Source: Dromaius novaehollandiae
Taxonomy: Eukaryota; Chordata; Aves; Casuariiformes; Dromaiidae
DNA length: 64,000 nucleotides
Direction of reading: 5' to 3'
Assembly (NCBI RefSeq): GCF_036370855.1
Contig: NC_088117.1
Span: forward strand, 1,736,001 to 1,800,000
Shown: one piece after another, positions 13,858 through 23,038 of the stretch
Position numbering within the stretch: position 1 is the stretch's first letter
Layout: the number at the start of each line of letters is the position of its first letter
The notes under the pieces: generated by a model
Databases searched by the model: none
The model's input: the letters and a program-made list of their open reading frames with translations, nothing else
Told to the model about the DNA's origin: nothing
Position numbers and translations under genes: made by a program

Positions 13858-15525
13858 CTGCAAGAGAACAGAGACGGGGCCTAAATCCCAGCCGGGCCCG
13901 GCGGGGACCTCAGGGGAGCTGCGACGGCGCAGGATACAACCCCGTGCCCCTTGGCTCGGGGAGGTTTTCCGACACCTCTTCTGAGCTGGGGGCATTAGTG
14001 GGGTCTTGGCTTCTGCGGGTGCTTTCGGGAGTCTGAGCCTAGCTGGAGACAAGCTGAGAAGTGCAACTCTGATGGGCTCAAAATCCAGAGTGCAAATGAA
14101 GATGAGCAAATCAGAGGGTGCTGCAAGGCACCCAGGCAGGGGCCGGGGCAGCGGAGCGGGTGGCCATCTCTACGCCGGGGAGAGGAGCCCGCGACCGCGA
14201 CCAGAGCCAGGACACGGGGCTTGGGCAGAGCCAGCGCCACTGTGGAGAGACCCAACAACAGGCTCTGTCCTGATTTTGGGAGGCCACAGGGATCCCCAGG
14301 GGCATCATGAGCAGCGCTAACAGGGTGAAGGGGACTCAACGAGGGGATTTCTTTCTTTAATGGACGGGGAAATTGTGCCTGGCACCCCGTTGCGGCCATC
14401 GGAGCGCAGGCGTCCTCATCTCAGGGCGCTTTGTGCAACAGCCACGCGCCGGAGGAGCTGGAGCTGCGCCCCTTCCCCGGGGCAGAGGCACAGTCTGGGA
14501 ACGCCTCTCTGGGCTGGCACTGGGTTTGCTTGTGGCCGCGTTGCTCCCCAGGGCCCATCCGGACCGGCACGGCCTAACCAGAGGGGCGCTGTGGCCGATG
14601 CCCCAAATCCATGCAAGACCTCCTCCGTCACTCCCACGTCTCGGAGCAGACCAAGCCCTCGGGCCACCCCAAGGCACGTCAGGAGCAACCGCTAGCCGGG
14701 AGCCTGCAGCACCCTGGTGCCAGAAGGGCTCAGCTCACTCCGCACCCTCCAGCTTTGCCTTCTCCCGCATCCCGGCCGGTCCCGCGGCCAGGGGACACAG
14801 CTCACGTGGTGGCAGAGCAAGTGGGACTGGATGCAGGACGGGAGAGGGGCTGTGTTTATGCAACCCCCCCCTTCCTAAGACAGACTCACTTGCGGATAAG
14901 GGGGAAAGATGATTGCCTGGCTCGGAAAAACCGCATCAGCAGCAGGAGCGGGGCAAGCTGTGAGGCTGCTTCCCCTGCCGCGGGGCAGCCTGTGCCCACC
15001 GGCGACGCTGGGGCCCGCAGTGGCACCCGGTCGGGGGTGAGCACAGGCTCAGCACACCCCCCCGCTCCAGGGACACTGCTCTGCAGCCTACGCCGGTGAC
15101 CGGGGTGCCCCACCGCCCCGGCCGTGCAGCTCCATTTCCACTCGCGGGCCGTGGCTGCATGACGAAGGCCGGCATCCGCACGCACCGGGGCTCCTCGAGC
15201 TGCTACGGGGAGAAGACACTGTGGTTTGCTCAAAGGATCGTGCGGGCTTGGGCCCACTGAGACTGGCTGGAGACCATAACCTGCCCCAAGCGTACGTACA
15301 ACTAGCTTTTCTTATGCCGGGCAATACCCGCCCTGCTTCACGTTTCGTAAGATCCTAAGGATAATTCGCTTGGCCACCTGGCCGAGAGGCCTCAGAGTGC
15401 AGTGGCGAGAGCTGGTTATCTGCTAAATTAAGGAAGCTGCAGGACAAAAGCCACCAAAATGCAGTTCACTTTAAACAGAAGCAGAGGACCACAGGAAAGG
15501 CGTTTGAGGGAGAAAAGGAACAGAC

Positions 15526-15531
15526 TTTATT
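15526..15531 (-). terminator. Polyadenylation signal AATAAA with T-rich downstream element
   Basis: The minus strand reads GCTGAATAAAGTCTGTTCC and then a TTTTCTCCC-rich stretch, the standard layout of a vertebrate 3' end. It lies inside AJM1 intron 1, on the same strand. An open frame on the same strand stops (TAG, 15551-15553) only 20 bases before the signal. It could end a short AJM1 isoform, a non-coding RNA or an unknown small gene. Confidence 0.5.
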
Positions 15532-16250
15532 CAGCAAGAAGCAGCATTGACTACACGAAGGAGGTGGGGTGGGGGTCTTTTTCACTTGTAGCCTCCGTTT
15601 CCAACTCTTTACCTTGATAAAGACCTGGCTGGTAGGAAAGCTGGGAGGGGGACAGAGCACAGGGATTGGGAGGAAGTTGGTGGGGCAGGGGGGAAGCAGT
15701 GCCGGGGGGTCTGCATCCCAGGAAGGGATTGGGGCATCCAGCAACCAGGAAGAGCTTGCTGCCAGTCTGGAAAAGGCCCGGAGCTGCCTTTTGGGGTGCA
15801 GCACCTTCAGGTGCACCCGTGCCCCTGGCTACCTCCAGCATGGAGACAGCTCCAGAGCATCTGGTGAACCAGAGCCTGGGGACCTGCACTGGAAACCTGT
15901 CACCAGGGATGCTGGAGGTGTTTTGGGGAAAGCAGGCAGGTCGCAGGGGCCATGCTGGGCTCCGTACTGGGAGTGTGCTGGGAGGAGCCGGGGATCCAGC
16001 GGGAGCGGGGGGCTGGAGGCGGCAGGCCGGGCCTGCAGCGGCTGAGCAGGAAGGGCTCTGCTGGGTTATATGCAGCTGGGCTGGAGCTGGGAGGACCCGG
16101 GACCCGGGGAGGTGAGCATCCCGAGCCGGGTTAGGTGCCGCCTCCTTCCCGAAAGAGCGGTGCTGAGGCCGGGGGGAAGCCCATCCCCACGGCAGCCGGG
16201 CAGTTTGCAGGCAGGCAATCATGCTTTGGCCCGTGGTCCGAAGCTCCTAC

Positions 16251-16324
16251 CTGGTCCGGCGGCAGCAGGGACAGGCTGGGCAGGCAGAGCTGGCAGAGGG
16301 CCCTGCGGTGGCTCCATTCCAGCG
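16251..16324 (-). other. Candidate 74-nt exon inside AJM1 intron 1
   Basis: The minus strand has a strong acceptor (CCTCTTTTATTTTGCAG) and, 74 bases later, a good donor (GACCAG|GTAGGAG). All three frames are open; one reads LEWSHRRALCQLCLPSLSLL, which I do not recognise. The polyadenylation signal at 15526 lies downstream on the same strand, so the two could belong to one transcript. Inferred from splice motifs only. Confidence 0.35.
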
Positions 16325-17166
16325 CTGCAAAATAAAAGAGGCACGTGAGGAATCCCCGAAACCCCGGCCGACGCGGGCAGGTGACTCGGTAGCAGCATCC
16401 CCATGCTGAGGCCACCTGGGGCACTGTAACTCCAGCACCGAGCAGAGGCCACAGCGGGGGGGGGGGACGGGACGGCACGCTGCTGTCACCCGGGCTGTGG
16501 CCAGGAAGACCTCGGATGGCTCCTGCAACGACATCCAACCCTAGCTTAGCCAAACTGCACCCAAGGCCGCCTAGGCCACCGTGCGCAGCCCCCAGCACGT
16601 GGGCACCCTTGTCACACACACAGTCGGGGCACAGCCACCCTCCCCATGCCCATCGCCCTGCAAGCCGTCCCGGAGGGCTGTGCAAGGCCGGAGGGAAGCC
16701 GCTCGCCGGGGAGCGTCTGCTCCGGCGCTGGCATCCCCAGCGCTGCGTAGGGTTGCCATGGTTTCTCCCAAGTATTCCTTCTCGGTGCGGGAGGGGGATG
16801 CGGGGGAGGCTGGCGCTGCTGGCGGCGCTGCGGGGGCTCCTGGGGGGGGGAGAGCCGGGGGTTTCATAGCACAGCGCCCGCGCCTGCCCTGTGCATCAGG
16901 GAAGGAGACGTCTGTGACCTCTCCCACCCTGCCCGGCCAGCGGGGAGCCTGCCCTCTCCCGCGGCGGGCACCGGCCTCCCTGCCCACGTCTCTGCAGCCG
17001 CCTCGTGGTGGTGCCTGCTGAGCCCCCCCCCGACATGGGGCATGGGGAGCAGAGCAACGCGGCATGCCAGGAGCGAGCCAGCCCCATGCCCGGCAGCATC
17101 ACCCCCGTGTCCCCACCCTGGGGGACACCCAGACCATTTGTCCCGGAGTTGCACTGCCCCACATGT

Positions 17167-17182
17167 CCCCCCCCCCCCCCCC
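17167..17182 (+). repeat. Homopolymer C16
   Basis: An uninterrupted run of cytosines within the GC-rich AJM1 intron. It has guanine-rich, G-quadruplex potential on the minus strand, the transcribed sense strand of AJM1. Confidence 0.9.
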
Positions 17183-17339
17183 ATCCAGGCTGCTGCTCCA
17201 GCAGGATCGGGGCACAACAGGGATGTAGTGCAGGGGCACCCGTCCCCCCAGGGGCACCGCCTCAGCTGTGAGTCGGGTGAGCACGTGAGGGCGTCCCCGC
17301 GCATGATGGGCACGGTGCCCAAGGGGACAGCCGAGGAAC

Positions 17340-18360
17340 TGGGTCGTGCGCGGCGTGTGCAGCGGGGCCGCGCGCTGCACTGCCCGTGGGCGCTGCCTGC
17401 ACGCTGCCTGCCCCGTGAGCCCGCTTGCACCGTGCCGAGCGCACTGCCAGCCCGCTGCCTGCCAGTGCGCTGCCTCCAAGCACGGAGCACGCCGCCAGCG
17501 CACACCCCCCACGTGCACGCTGCCTGCACAGACACGGCGCATGCAACCGCTGCCAGCGCACGCCGTGCTGCACCACGCTGCACAACCCCACGCGCGCAGT
17601 GAACATGCCGGCAGTGCACGCTGCAAGTGCGTTCGCCTGCAAACACCGCCGGTGCCCTGCTGCAGCTGTGCTGCGAGTGCACTGCTTGCTCCCACTGTGC
17701 TGGCTGTGCTGCCAGTGCACTGGCTCACGCGCAGCGTGCCCTGCCGCAGCCGGCATCCTGGCAGCGCGCGGCCCCCATGCATCAGAGCACGGGGTCCACC
17801 ACGCTGGCCCGTGCGCTCCGTGGGTGCATCGAGAGGGCGCAGACAGCTCACACTGCCTGTGCACGGCAGCACCCACACCTCTGCACGGCCAGCGCTGCCC
17901 TGAACATGGGCGCGCGCTGCCCCACGCGCCCGAGCTGGGAGCGCCCCGCTGCGCAGCCCGAGGCGCGTGCCCCCACGCACTGCACCCACCCGGGCGCACT
18001 GCACACGTCTGCTGCGCAGTGCAGGCCGTGGGCAACGCTGCTCCAGGGGCCCCGGGAGCACGGGGTCCTCGCCCGCGACCCTGCCAGGTGCATGCGCTGT
18101 CCTGCCGGCCCCCTGCATCATGCTGCCCCAGGCCCTGCACGCACCCCCCTGCCGCGCGCTACACTGCCCTCCTGCCCCAGCTGCCCTGCTCCCCCCCCCG
18201 CACTGCACTGCCTCGCCAATGCATTGCCCCCCACATTGCACTGCATTGCCCCCCCACATTTCAGCATCCCGTGTACACTGCTCCCCCTGCACCTAGACGC
18301 TGCATTGCCCCCCCAACGCACTGCCCTCCTGCCCCCCCCACTGCACTGCCCCCTCTTCCC
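17340..18360. repeat. Degenerate GCAC/TGCC-rich minisatellite
   Basis: For about 1 kb the plus strand is dominated by short variants of GCACGCTGCC, GCCAGTGCACTG and CACTGCATTGCC, in no strict register. From 18150 to 18360 the units become CACTGCCC and CATTGCCCCCC. The array has very few stop codons, which creates long meaningless open frames on both strands. It looks like an old array that has decayed and been shuffled. Confidence 0.6.
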
Positions 18361-18987
18361 CCTGCGCAGCCGCCCCCGGCCCCGCCGAGCCGCTTCCAGC
18401 CGGCAGCGGGGCAGCACCGAGCTGCCCCCGGCCCGGCCCGGCCGCTCCGCCTCAGCAGGGCCCCGCCGAGCCCTGCAGCGGGGGCACCTTGCAAGCGGGC
18501 CGGGCCGGAGCCCGGGGCGCCGGCACCGCGGCGATGGCTGCCGGCGGCCTCCCCGGGATGGGGGGGGGGGGGAGGGGGACAGGCCGCCCCCGCGGCTCTG
18601 CGGGGAGCCCGGCGGCGCCGCAGCCCCGCGCTCCGGCGGCACCTCGGGATGCGCCGCCGCCGCCTCCGGGCGCTGCCGCCCCGCCGGGCGCGCTGGGCCG
18701 CGCTGGGGGCGCCGAGCTCGGGCCGCCGCCGGGGGGGCACCGCGCCGAGGTGGCCCGGGGGCTGCGCAGGGACACGGGCCGGGGGGATGACTCGGCACGG
18801 GGAGCGGTGGGGGGAGCACGGCAGGATGGTCCAGCCGCGGGCGGGGAGACGCGGAGCGATGACTCGGCCCCGGGGCGGGGAGGGATACGGAGGGGGCAGC
18901 CAGGCCCGGGGGGGCTGCGGGGGGATGGCCCGGCCCGGCCCGGCCCGTGGTCCCTCGGAGGTGCGGCAGGCCCCGGCCCCCCCTTAC

Positions 18988-19158
18988 CTGCTCCGCGCCC
19001 GCCGCGGCCCCCCCGCCGCATCCCCGCCGCCGCCGCTCCTGCCTGCGCTAGGCTCGGCCCGCCGCCGCCCCGCTGGCCATGGCTCGGCTCGGCTCGGCTC
19101 GGCTCGGCTCGGTCCGCCCGGCGCGACCCAGCCCCGCGCTCCTCAACGACCGCCCGGC
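18988..19158 (-). other. AJM1: AJM1 non-coding exon 1 (inferred)
   Basis: The inferred exon starts about 30 bases after a TATA-like element (19182-19188) and ends at a perfect donor (GAGCAG|GTAAGG, last base 18988). It contains six GAGCC repeats and a 10-codon upstream open frame (19080-19048, MASGAAAGRA). It would splice to 13857. No RNA evidence is available here. Confidence 0.45.
19081..19110 (+). repeat. (GGCTC)6 pentanucleotide repeat
   Basis: Six perfect GGCTC units, reading GAGCC on the minus strand, end next to an ATG (19080-19078). They fall inside the inferred 5' leader of AJM1. Confidence 0.9.
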
Positions 19159-19320
19159 TCTGCCGCCGCTTGTTTTCCCATAAATACGGCAGGCGGAGTT
19201 ACCGGCCGGGGCCGGGCCGGACCGGCACCGGGACCACCCCCGGCACCGCCCCCCCGGCCCGGCCCGGTTCGGCTCGGCTTCCCCCCCCCCACCCCGTGCC
19301 ATCGCTGCCTCCCGCCGCCC
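19159..19320 (-). promoter_or_regulatory. AJM1: CpG-island promoter, likely AJM1
   Basis: CpG is very dense from about 18.4 to 19.6 kb. Within it the minus strand reads CGTATTTATGGG (the plus-strand ATAAATA is at 19182-19188), a TATA-like element in otherwise AT-poor DNA. A splice donor lies 195 bases downstream. The element could also serve the plus strand, so a divergent promoter is possible. Confidence 0.45.
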
Positions 19321-19578
19321 TGTGCCCCCCCCGCCCGCCCCCGCGCCCCCCGCGTCCCTGCGCTCGCTCCCGCGCCGCTGCCCCCGCCCGCCCGGCGCCG
19401 CGACCCCTCGGCACGGTTCTCCCCCGCGTGCGTGCTGCGGCCCCGCGGAGCCCGGAGCCGCCCCGGGAGGCATCGCCGGCGGCACCCTGGTGCCCCGCGG
19501 CGTGCGGGGGGGGCTCCGGCCCGGCTGCGGGCAGGCTGGGGGGCGTCTGGGCCACTCGCGTGAGAGCCGTAACTGCAG

Positions 19579-19777
19579 CGCGTGTGCACACACGCGTGCA
19601 CGCACACACGCGTGCACACACACACATGCACGAGCACACGTGTGTACACATGCGCACACATGCACACACAAATGTGGGCACACATGCACGCACACATGCA
19701 CACACACGCGTGCATACATGCACACACATGCACACACATGTACACACACATGCACACACATGCATGCACACACACAG
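19579..19777. repeat. Alternating purine-pyrimidine microsatellite (CA/TG/CG)
   Basis: About 200 bases of interrupted CACACATG, GCACACAC and ACGCGTGC units. Nearly every step alternates purine and pyrimidine, the pattern that favours Z-DNA. It lies about 400 bases upstream of the inferred AJM1 promoter. Confidence 0.85.
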
Positions 19778-21166
19778 GTTAGCTGCTCTCTGGGAGCGGG
19801 GACCGTCTCTTGCTGCCGGATCCGTGCCGCAGGGAGCGCTGCGGCGGGCACGAGGCAGCCCTGGCAGGTCCCACCACCCTGGGCCAGCGGGAGCGTTCGG
19901 CTCTGGCAATAACCACGCACAAAGATTGCTCTTCGCACCGAAGCGGGGGCCAAAACGGGGCCCGTGCGTGCACGAGCCGATGGTGAAGAGCAGACACAGA
20001 GGGGTCGTCATCATCCCCCCGCTGCAAAGGCATCAGACCCAGCCTCCCCCGCCGCTGCCAAGCGCTGCTGCTGCCCCAAAAAGCCCTGGGGCTGGCGAGG
20101 CTGCTGCCTTGCGTGTGCTGAGCGTGGCAGGACTCTGCAGCATGATGCTTCGAGGAGCTCCCTGGTGAGCAACCCCGCACGTGTCCTTGCTGGTGCTCAG
20201 CCGGGGCCGAGGCATTTTGCTCCCGAATTCAGCCCGGGGCTGCTCCAGGGACAGCTGAGCCGGCTGGCAGAAGCGGCAAGCTGAGCCGCCACCACCCGGG
20301 TTGAGCCCAAGCAACTCATCGCATAGATGATGAGGCCCCCAGCAGGGAGAGCAGAGCCCCCTTGGCTCCACCAGCCCGCATGGGGTGGTTCCCCAGGCCC
20401 TCAGCCCCGCGCTCGCCCTCGGCGCTTTCATTTTCCTCCCCGCAGGATGCAGCAGCCCGGCTGCCGGGCTGGCCGGTCCTGACGCCGCCACCTTCCTCCT
20501 CCCGCGCAGCTCCATCTGCTCGGCCGCCTGCCGCCGGCCCGTGTGCCAGCCGTGCTCGGAGGTGCTGTCAGGCTGGGCCGGTGCGTGCACAAATCTCCCT
20601 TCATCCGCTGGGTCCCCCCCTCTCCAGCCCCCCAAGGAGAGTGGAGCCCATGAACGGAGCAGTGCTGCCTCCCTGCCCAGCTCCATGACTCAGTTTCCCT
20701 GCCGGGATGCCGGGATGCAGCGGGAGCCTGCGGCTGCAAAGACGCCCCAAAGCGCTCAGGGACTGTAGCTCCAACCCTTCGCACTAATCATTCATCGATT
20801 CCCCGGCACCCGCTGGCTCCCAGCGCCGGCCTCACTCTGCTGGGGGGGGTGGCAAGGTGGGGGCCGCCCGACCTGGCCGGGGCAGAAAGGGAGAAGCTGT
20901 GGCCCCCTGCATCCCCCAGGGCTAAACCTGGGCCCATCACCACTGTCTTAGGCCAGGAGGAAGGGGCTGGCTTGGGGGGGGTGGCGAGGACATGCTCCTC
21001 GGCTGGATGGGGATGTGGCCAGGTGCCTCCTCGCTGCGGACCCTTGGTGCCGGGGTCGGGGAGAGCCCTGATCCGTGCCCAGCTCTCCTGCACGTCGCCG
21101 CTGGTTCCTGCCTCCCACCAGCACGTCCTCATGGGTCACGCAGGCAACTCTGAAACCAGGGTGACT

Positions 21167-21181
21167 GGGGGGGGGGGGGGG
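21167..21181 (+). repeat. Homopolymer G15
   Basis: An uninterrupted guanine run in intergenic DNA, with G-quadruplex potential. Confidence 0.9.
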
Positions 21182-23011
21182 CTGCTGCACAGGGGCAGCG
21201 GAGCCGGCCCCATCTCCACGTGGCTGGAGAATGGGAAACCCCCAGAGGCTTCGGTGCTGCGCTGTTTCGCCCTCCCCCGAGCTCCCTCCCGACTTGCTTT
21301 GGAGAGCCACCGTTCGGCTCGCTCTGGTCTGATTTTCTCTGCGGGCAACCGGCCTTGGGAGCCCCGGCAGGGCAGCGATGCTCCCTTCCACCCCTCAGTG
21401 CCCGAGAGGAGAAGGTGAGTGCCAGACGCCTCGGAGGACCCCACAGGAGCTGGAACAGCCCGGGACGGGGCAGCACCAAGACTTGCTGATGGCAGCAAGG
21501 ACATTGCGAACAGCCCCCGAGGCCCCTCTGGTGCTGTGCGCTGCAGCGCAGAGCAGGAACGGCCGTCCCGACGTGGGGTCCTTCCGTGTGCGCTCTGGGA
21601 GATGCTCCTCCACGTGGGGGTCCAGCACGACGTGGTAGAGCAGGTCCAACACCCCGCGGACATGGCTATAGAAGCCCAGTCGCCAAGTCTCCTTCTGGAC
21701 TCGGGCTCTCCCCAGGCTGAGCCCTCCTGGCACTGACCAACGCCGGGAAGGTGAGACTGGCAGACCCAGAGCGATACGGCAATCAACTGGCACAGCTGGT
21801 GAGGACCATGCGAATGTGGGGAGAGGACATCCCTGGTCGAGCCAGTATGGGCCAACTCCAAAGATGGAAAGACCTTTCTGGACATTTGTGAAATGCTATA
21901 TCAACCCACCAGGACGGCCAAAATCTCAGCTGGCAAGCAGATGCAGCCAGGATGGGGTGGGCGGATGAGGGAACACTGTTTGGGAAGGCCTCGAACAGAC
22001 AGGTTCTCCCAGGATGCCCCGGTGGAAGAGATGCTGGGTGCTGGGGCTGGGTGGTGTGAAGGGAAGCCAGCAGAGGCAGCTGCAAGGAGGCAAAAGGGCC
22101 TCTCCGGAGCGGAGCTGAGCCTCCTTGCCGCAGCCTGCCAGGGCTGCTACAAGTTCCTACGGACTCAGAAAGCAATCGGGCAAAAATTCCATCAGGAAAA
22201 GCCCTCTGAAGGACGTTAAACACAAAGAAACTACCTCCATCTCCATCTTGCGTGCTGGGAGAAGCGACATGCTGTAGAGAGGTGCCCTTGCCAAGTAGGA
22301 TGGATGCACCTTGTGCTGGAGCTGCCAGCCCGCTCGCTCATCTCCATCCCAGGCTGACACTGGCCATGTTCCTGGTGACCCGCTCAGGGGGACAGGGCAG
22401 GTGGGCAGACGCCAAGCAGCCAGCGGGTCCCCAAAACGCCTGGCCTGGGGGGGAGCAGGGCCACGCTGCCCTCCCGCAGGATGCCCCTGCAAGCCCAGGG
22501 CAGGGCAGATGCTGCCAGTGGGTGTTTGGGGCTGTCAGGACTCCTGCGCACTGCCCTGTGCGATTTGGGACACGCTGCTGCCCGGCGCGGAGGTTCCTGC
22601 GTGGTTTTGTTAGCGAAGGGCTGTGTGACCCCGCCGGCACACCGGCAACGCGAAACGGAGGTGACCCAAACCCCCCCGCCACCGCGCGGGCTGGGGAACT
22701 CAGACACGAGACCTTGATGGGAAGCGGCAGCGCTACGGAGGCCGCCGCAAACCTGCCCTCGGGGCCACCCGCGAGACGGAGCCCGGCGTCAGGGCGATTG
22801 AGCTCGCAGCGTGACGGCTCGGCCAGGAGTGGGCCTGTCTCGCGCCGAGCATGAGCCGCTCCAGCGAGCGCGGGAAGGAGCCCGGTTCCTGGGTCCACCC
22901 AGGCTCCCGGCCGCAGCAGCCACGTCTGCACCGAGCCGCTTCCGCAGGACCAGTTTCCGCAGCGCCCAGCGTTCAGAGGTGATGCAGGGGCTGTGGCACA
23001 GACCCCCGGCC

Positions 23012-23038
23012 AGATAAGCTCAGGTCCACTAAAAATAG
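23012..23038 (+). promoter_or_regulatory. GATA site next to MEF2 site
   Basis: AGATAAG (23012-23018) is followed ten bases later by CTAAAAATAG (23029-23038), an exact match to the MEF2 consensus YTAWWWWTAR. The AT-rich patch stands out from GC-rich surroundings. No target gene is shown; AJM1 is the nearest promoter, about 4 kb away. Confidence 0.3.

Larger units (their letters stand above)
13858..18987 (-). other. AJM1: AJM1 intron 1 (inferred)
   Basis: This lies between the donor CAG|GTAAGG at 18988/18987 and the acceptor at 13858. It holds a minus-strand AATAAA (15526-15531), a 74-nt candidate exon (16251-16324), a C16 run (17167-17182) and a GC-rich degenerate minisatellite (17340-18360). 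The region 13.9-15.4 kb shows nothing recognisable. Confidence 0.55.

Noticed and set aside
17099-18292. 397-codon minus-strand open frame
   Set aside because: Same low-complexity array read on the other strand; other long frames of equal quality overlap it.
17425-19563. 712-codon plus-strand open frame
   Set aside because: It runs through a GCAC/TGCC minisatellite and a CpG island. The composition is almost only Ala/Pro/Arg/Cys/His, with no recognisable domain.
19579-19777. Repeats that might be mistaken for a CRISPR array
   Set aside because: There are no unique spacers of constant length; it is a CA-type microsatellite in vertebrate DNA.
18489-20168. 559-codon plus-strand open frame across the CpG island and CA-type microsatellite
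   Set aside because: It reads through the (GGCTC)6 repeat and a His/Thr-rich translation of the microsatellite, so it is not a real protein.
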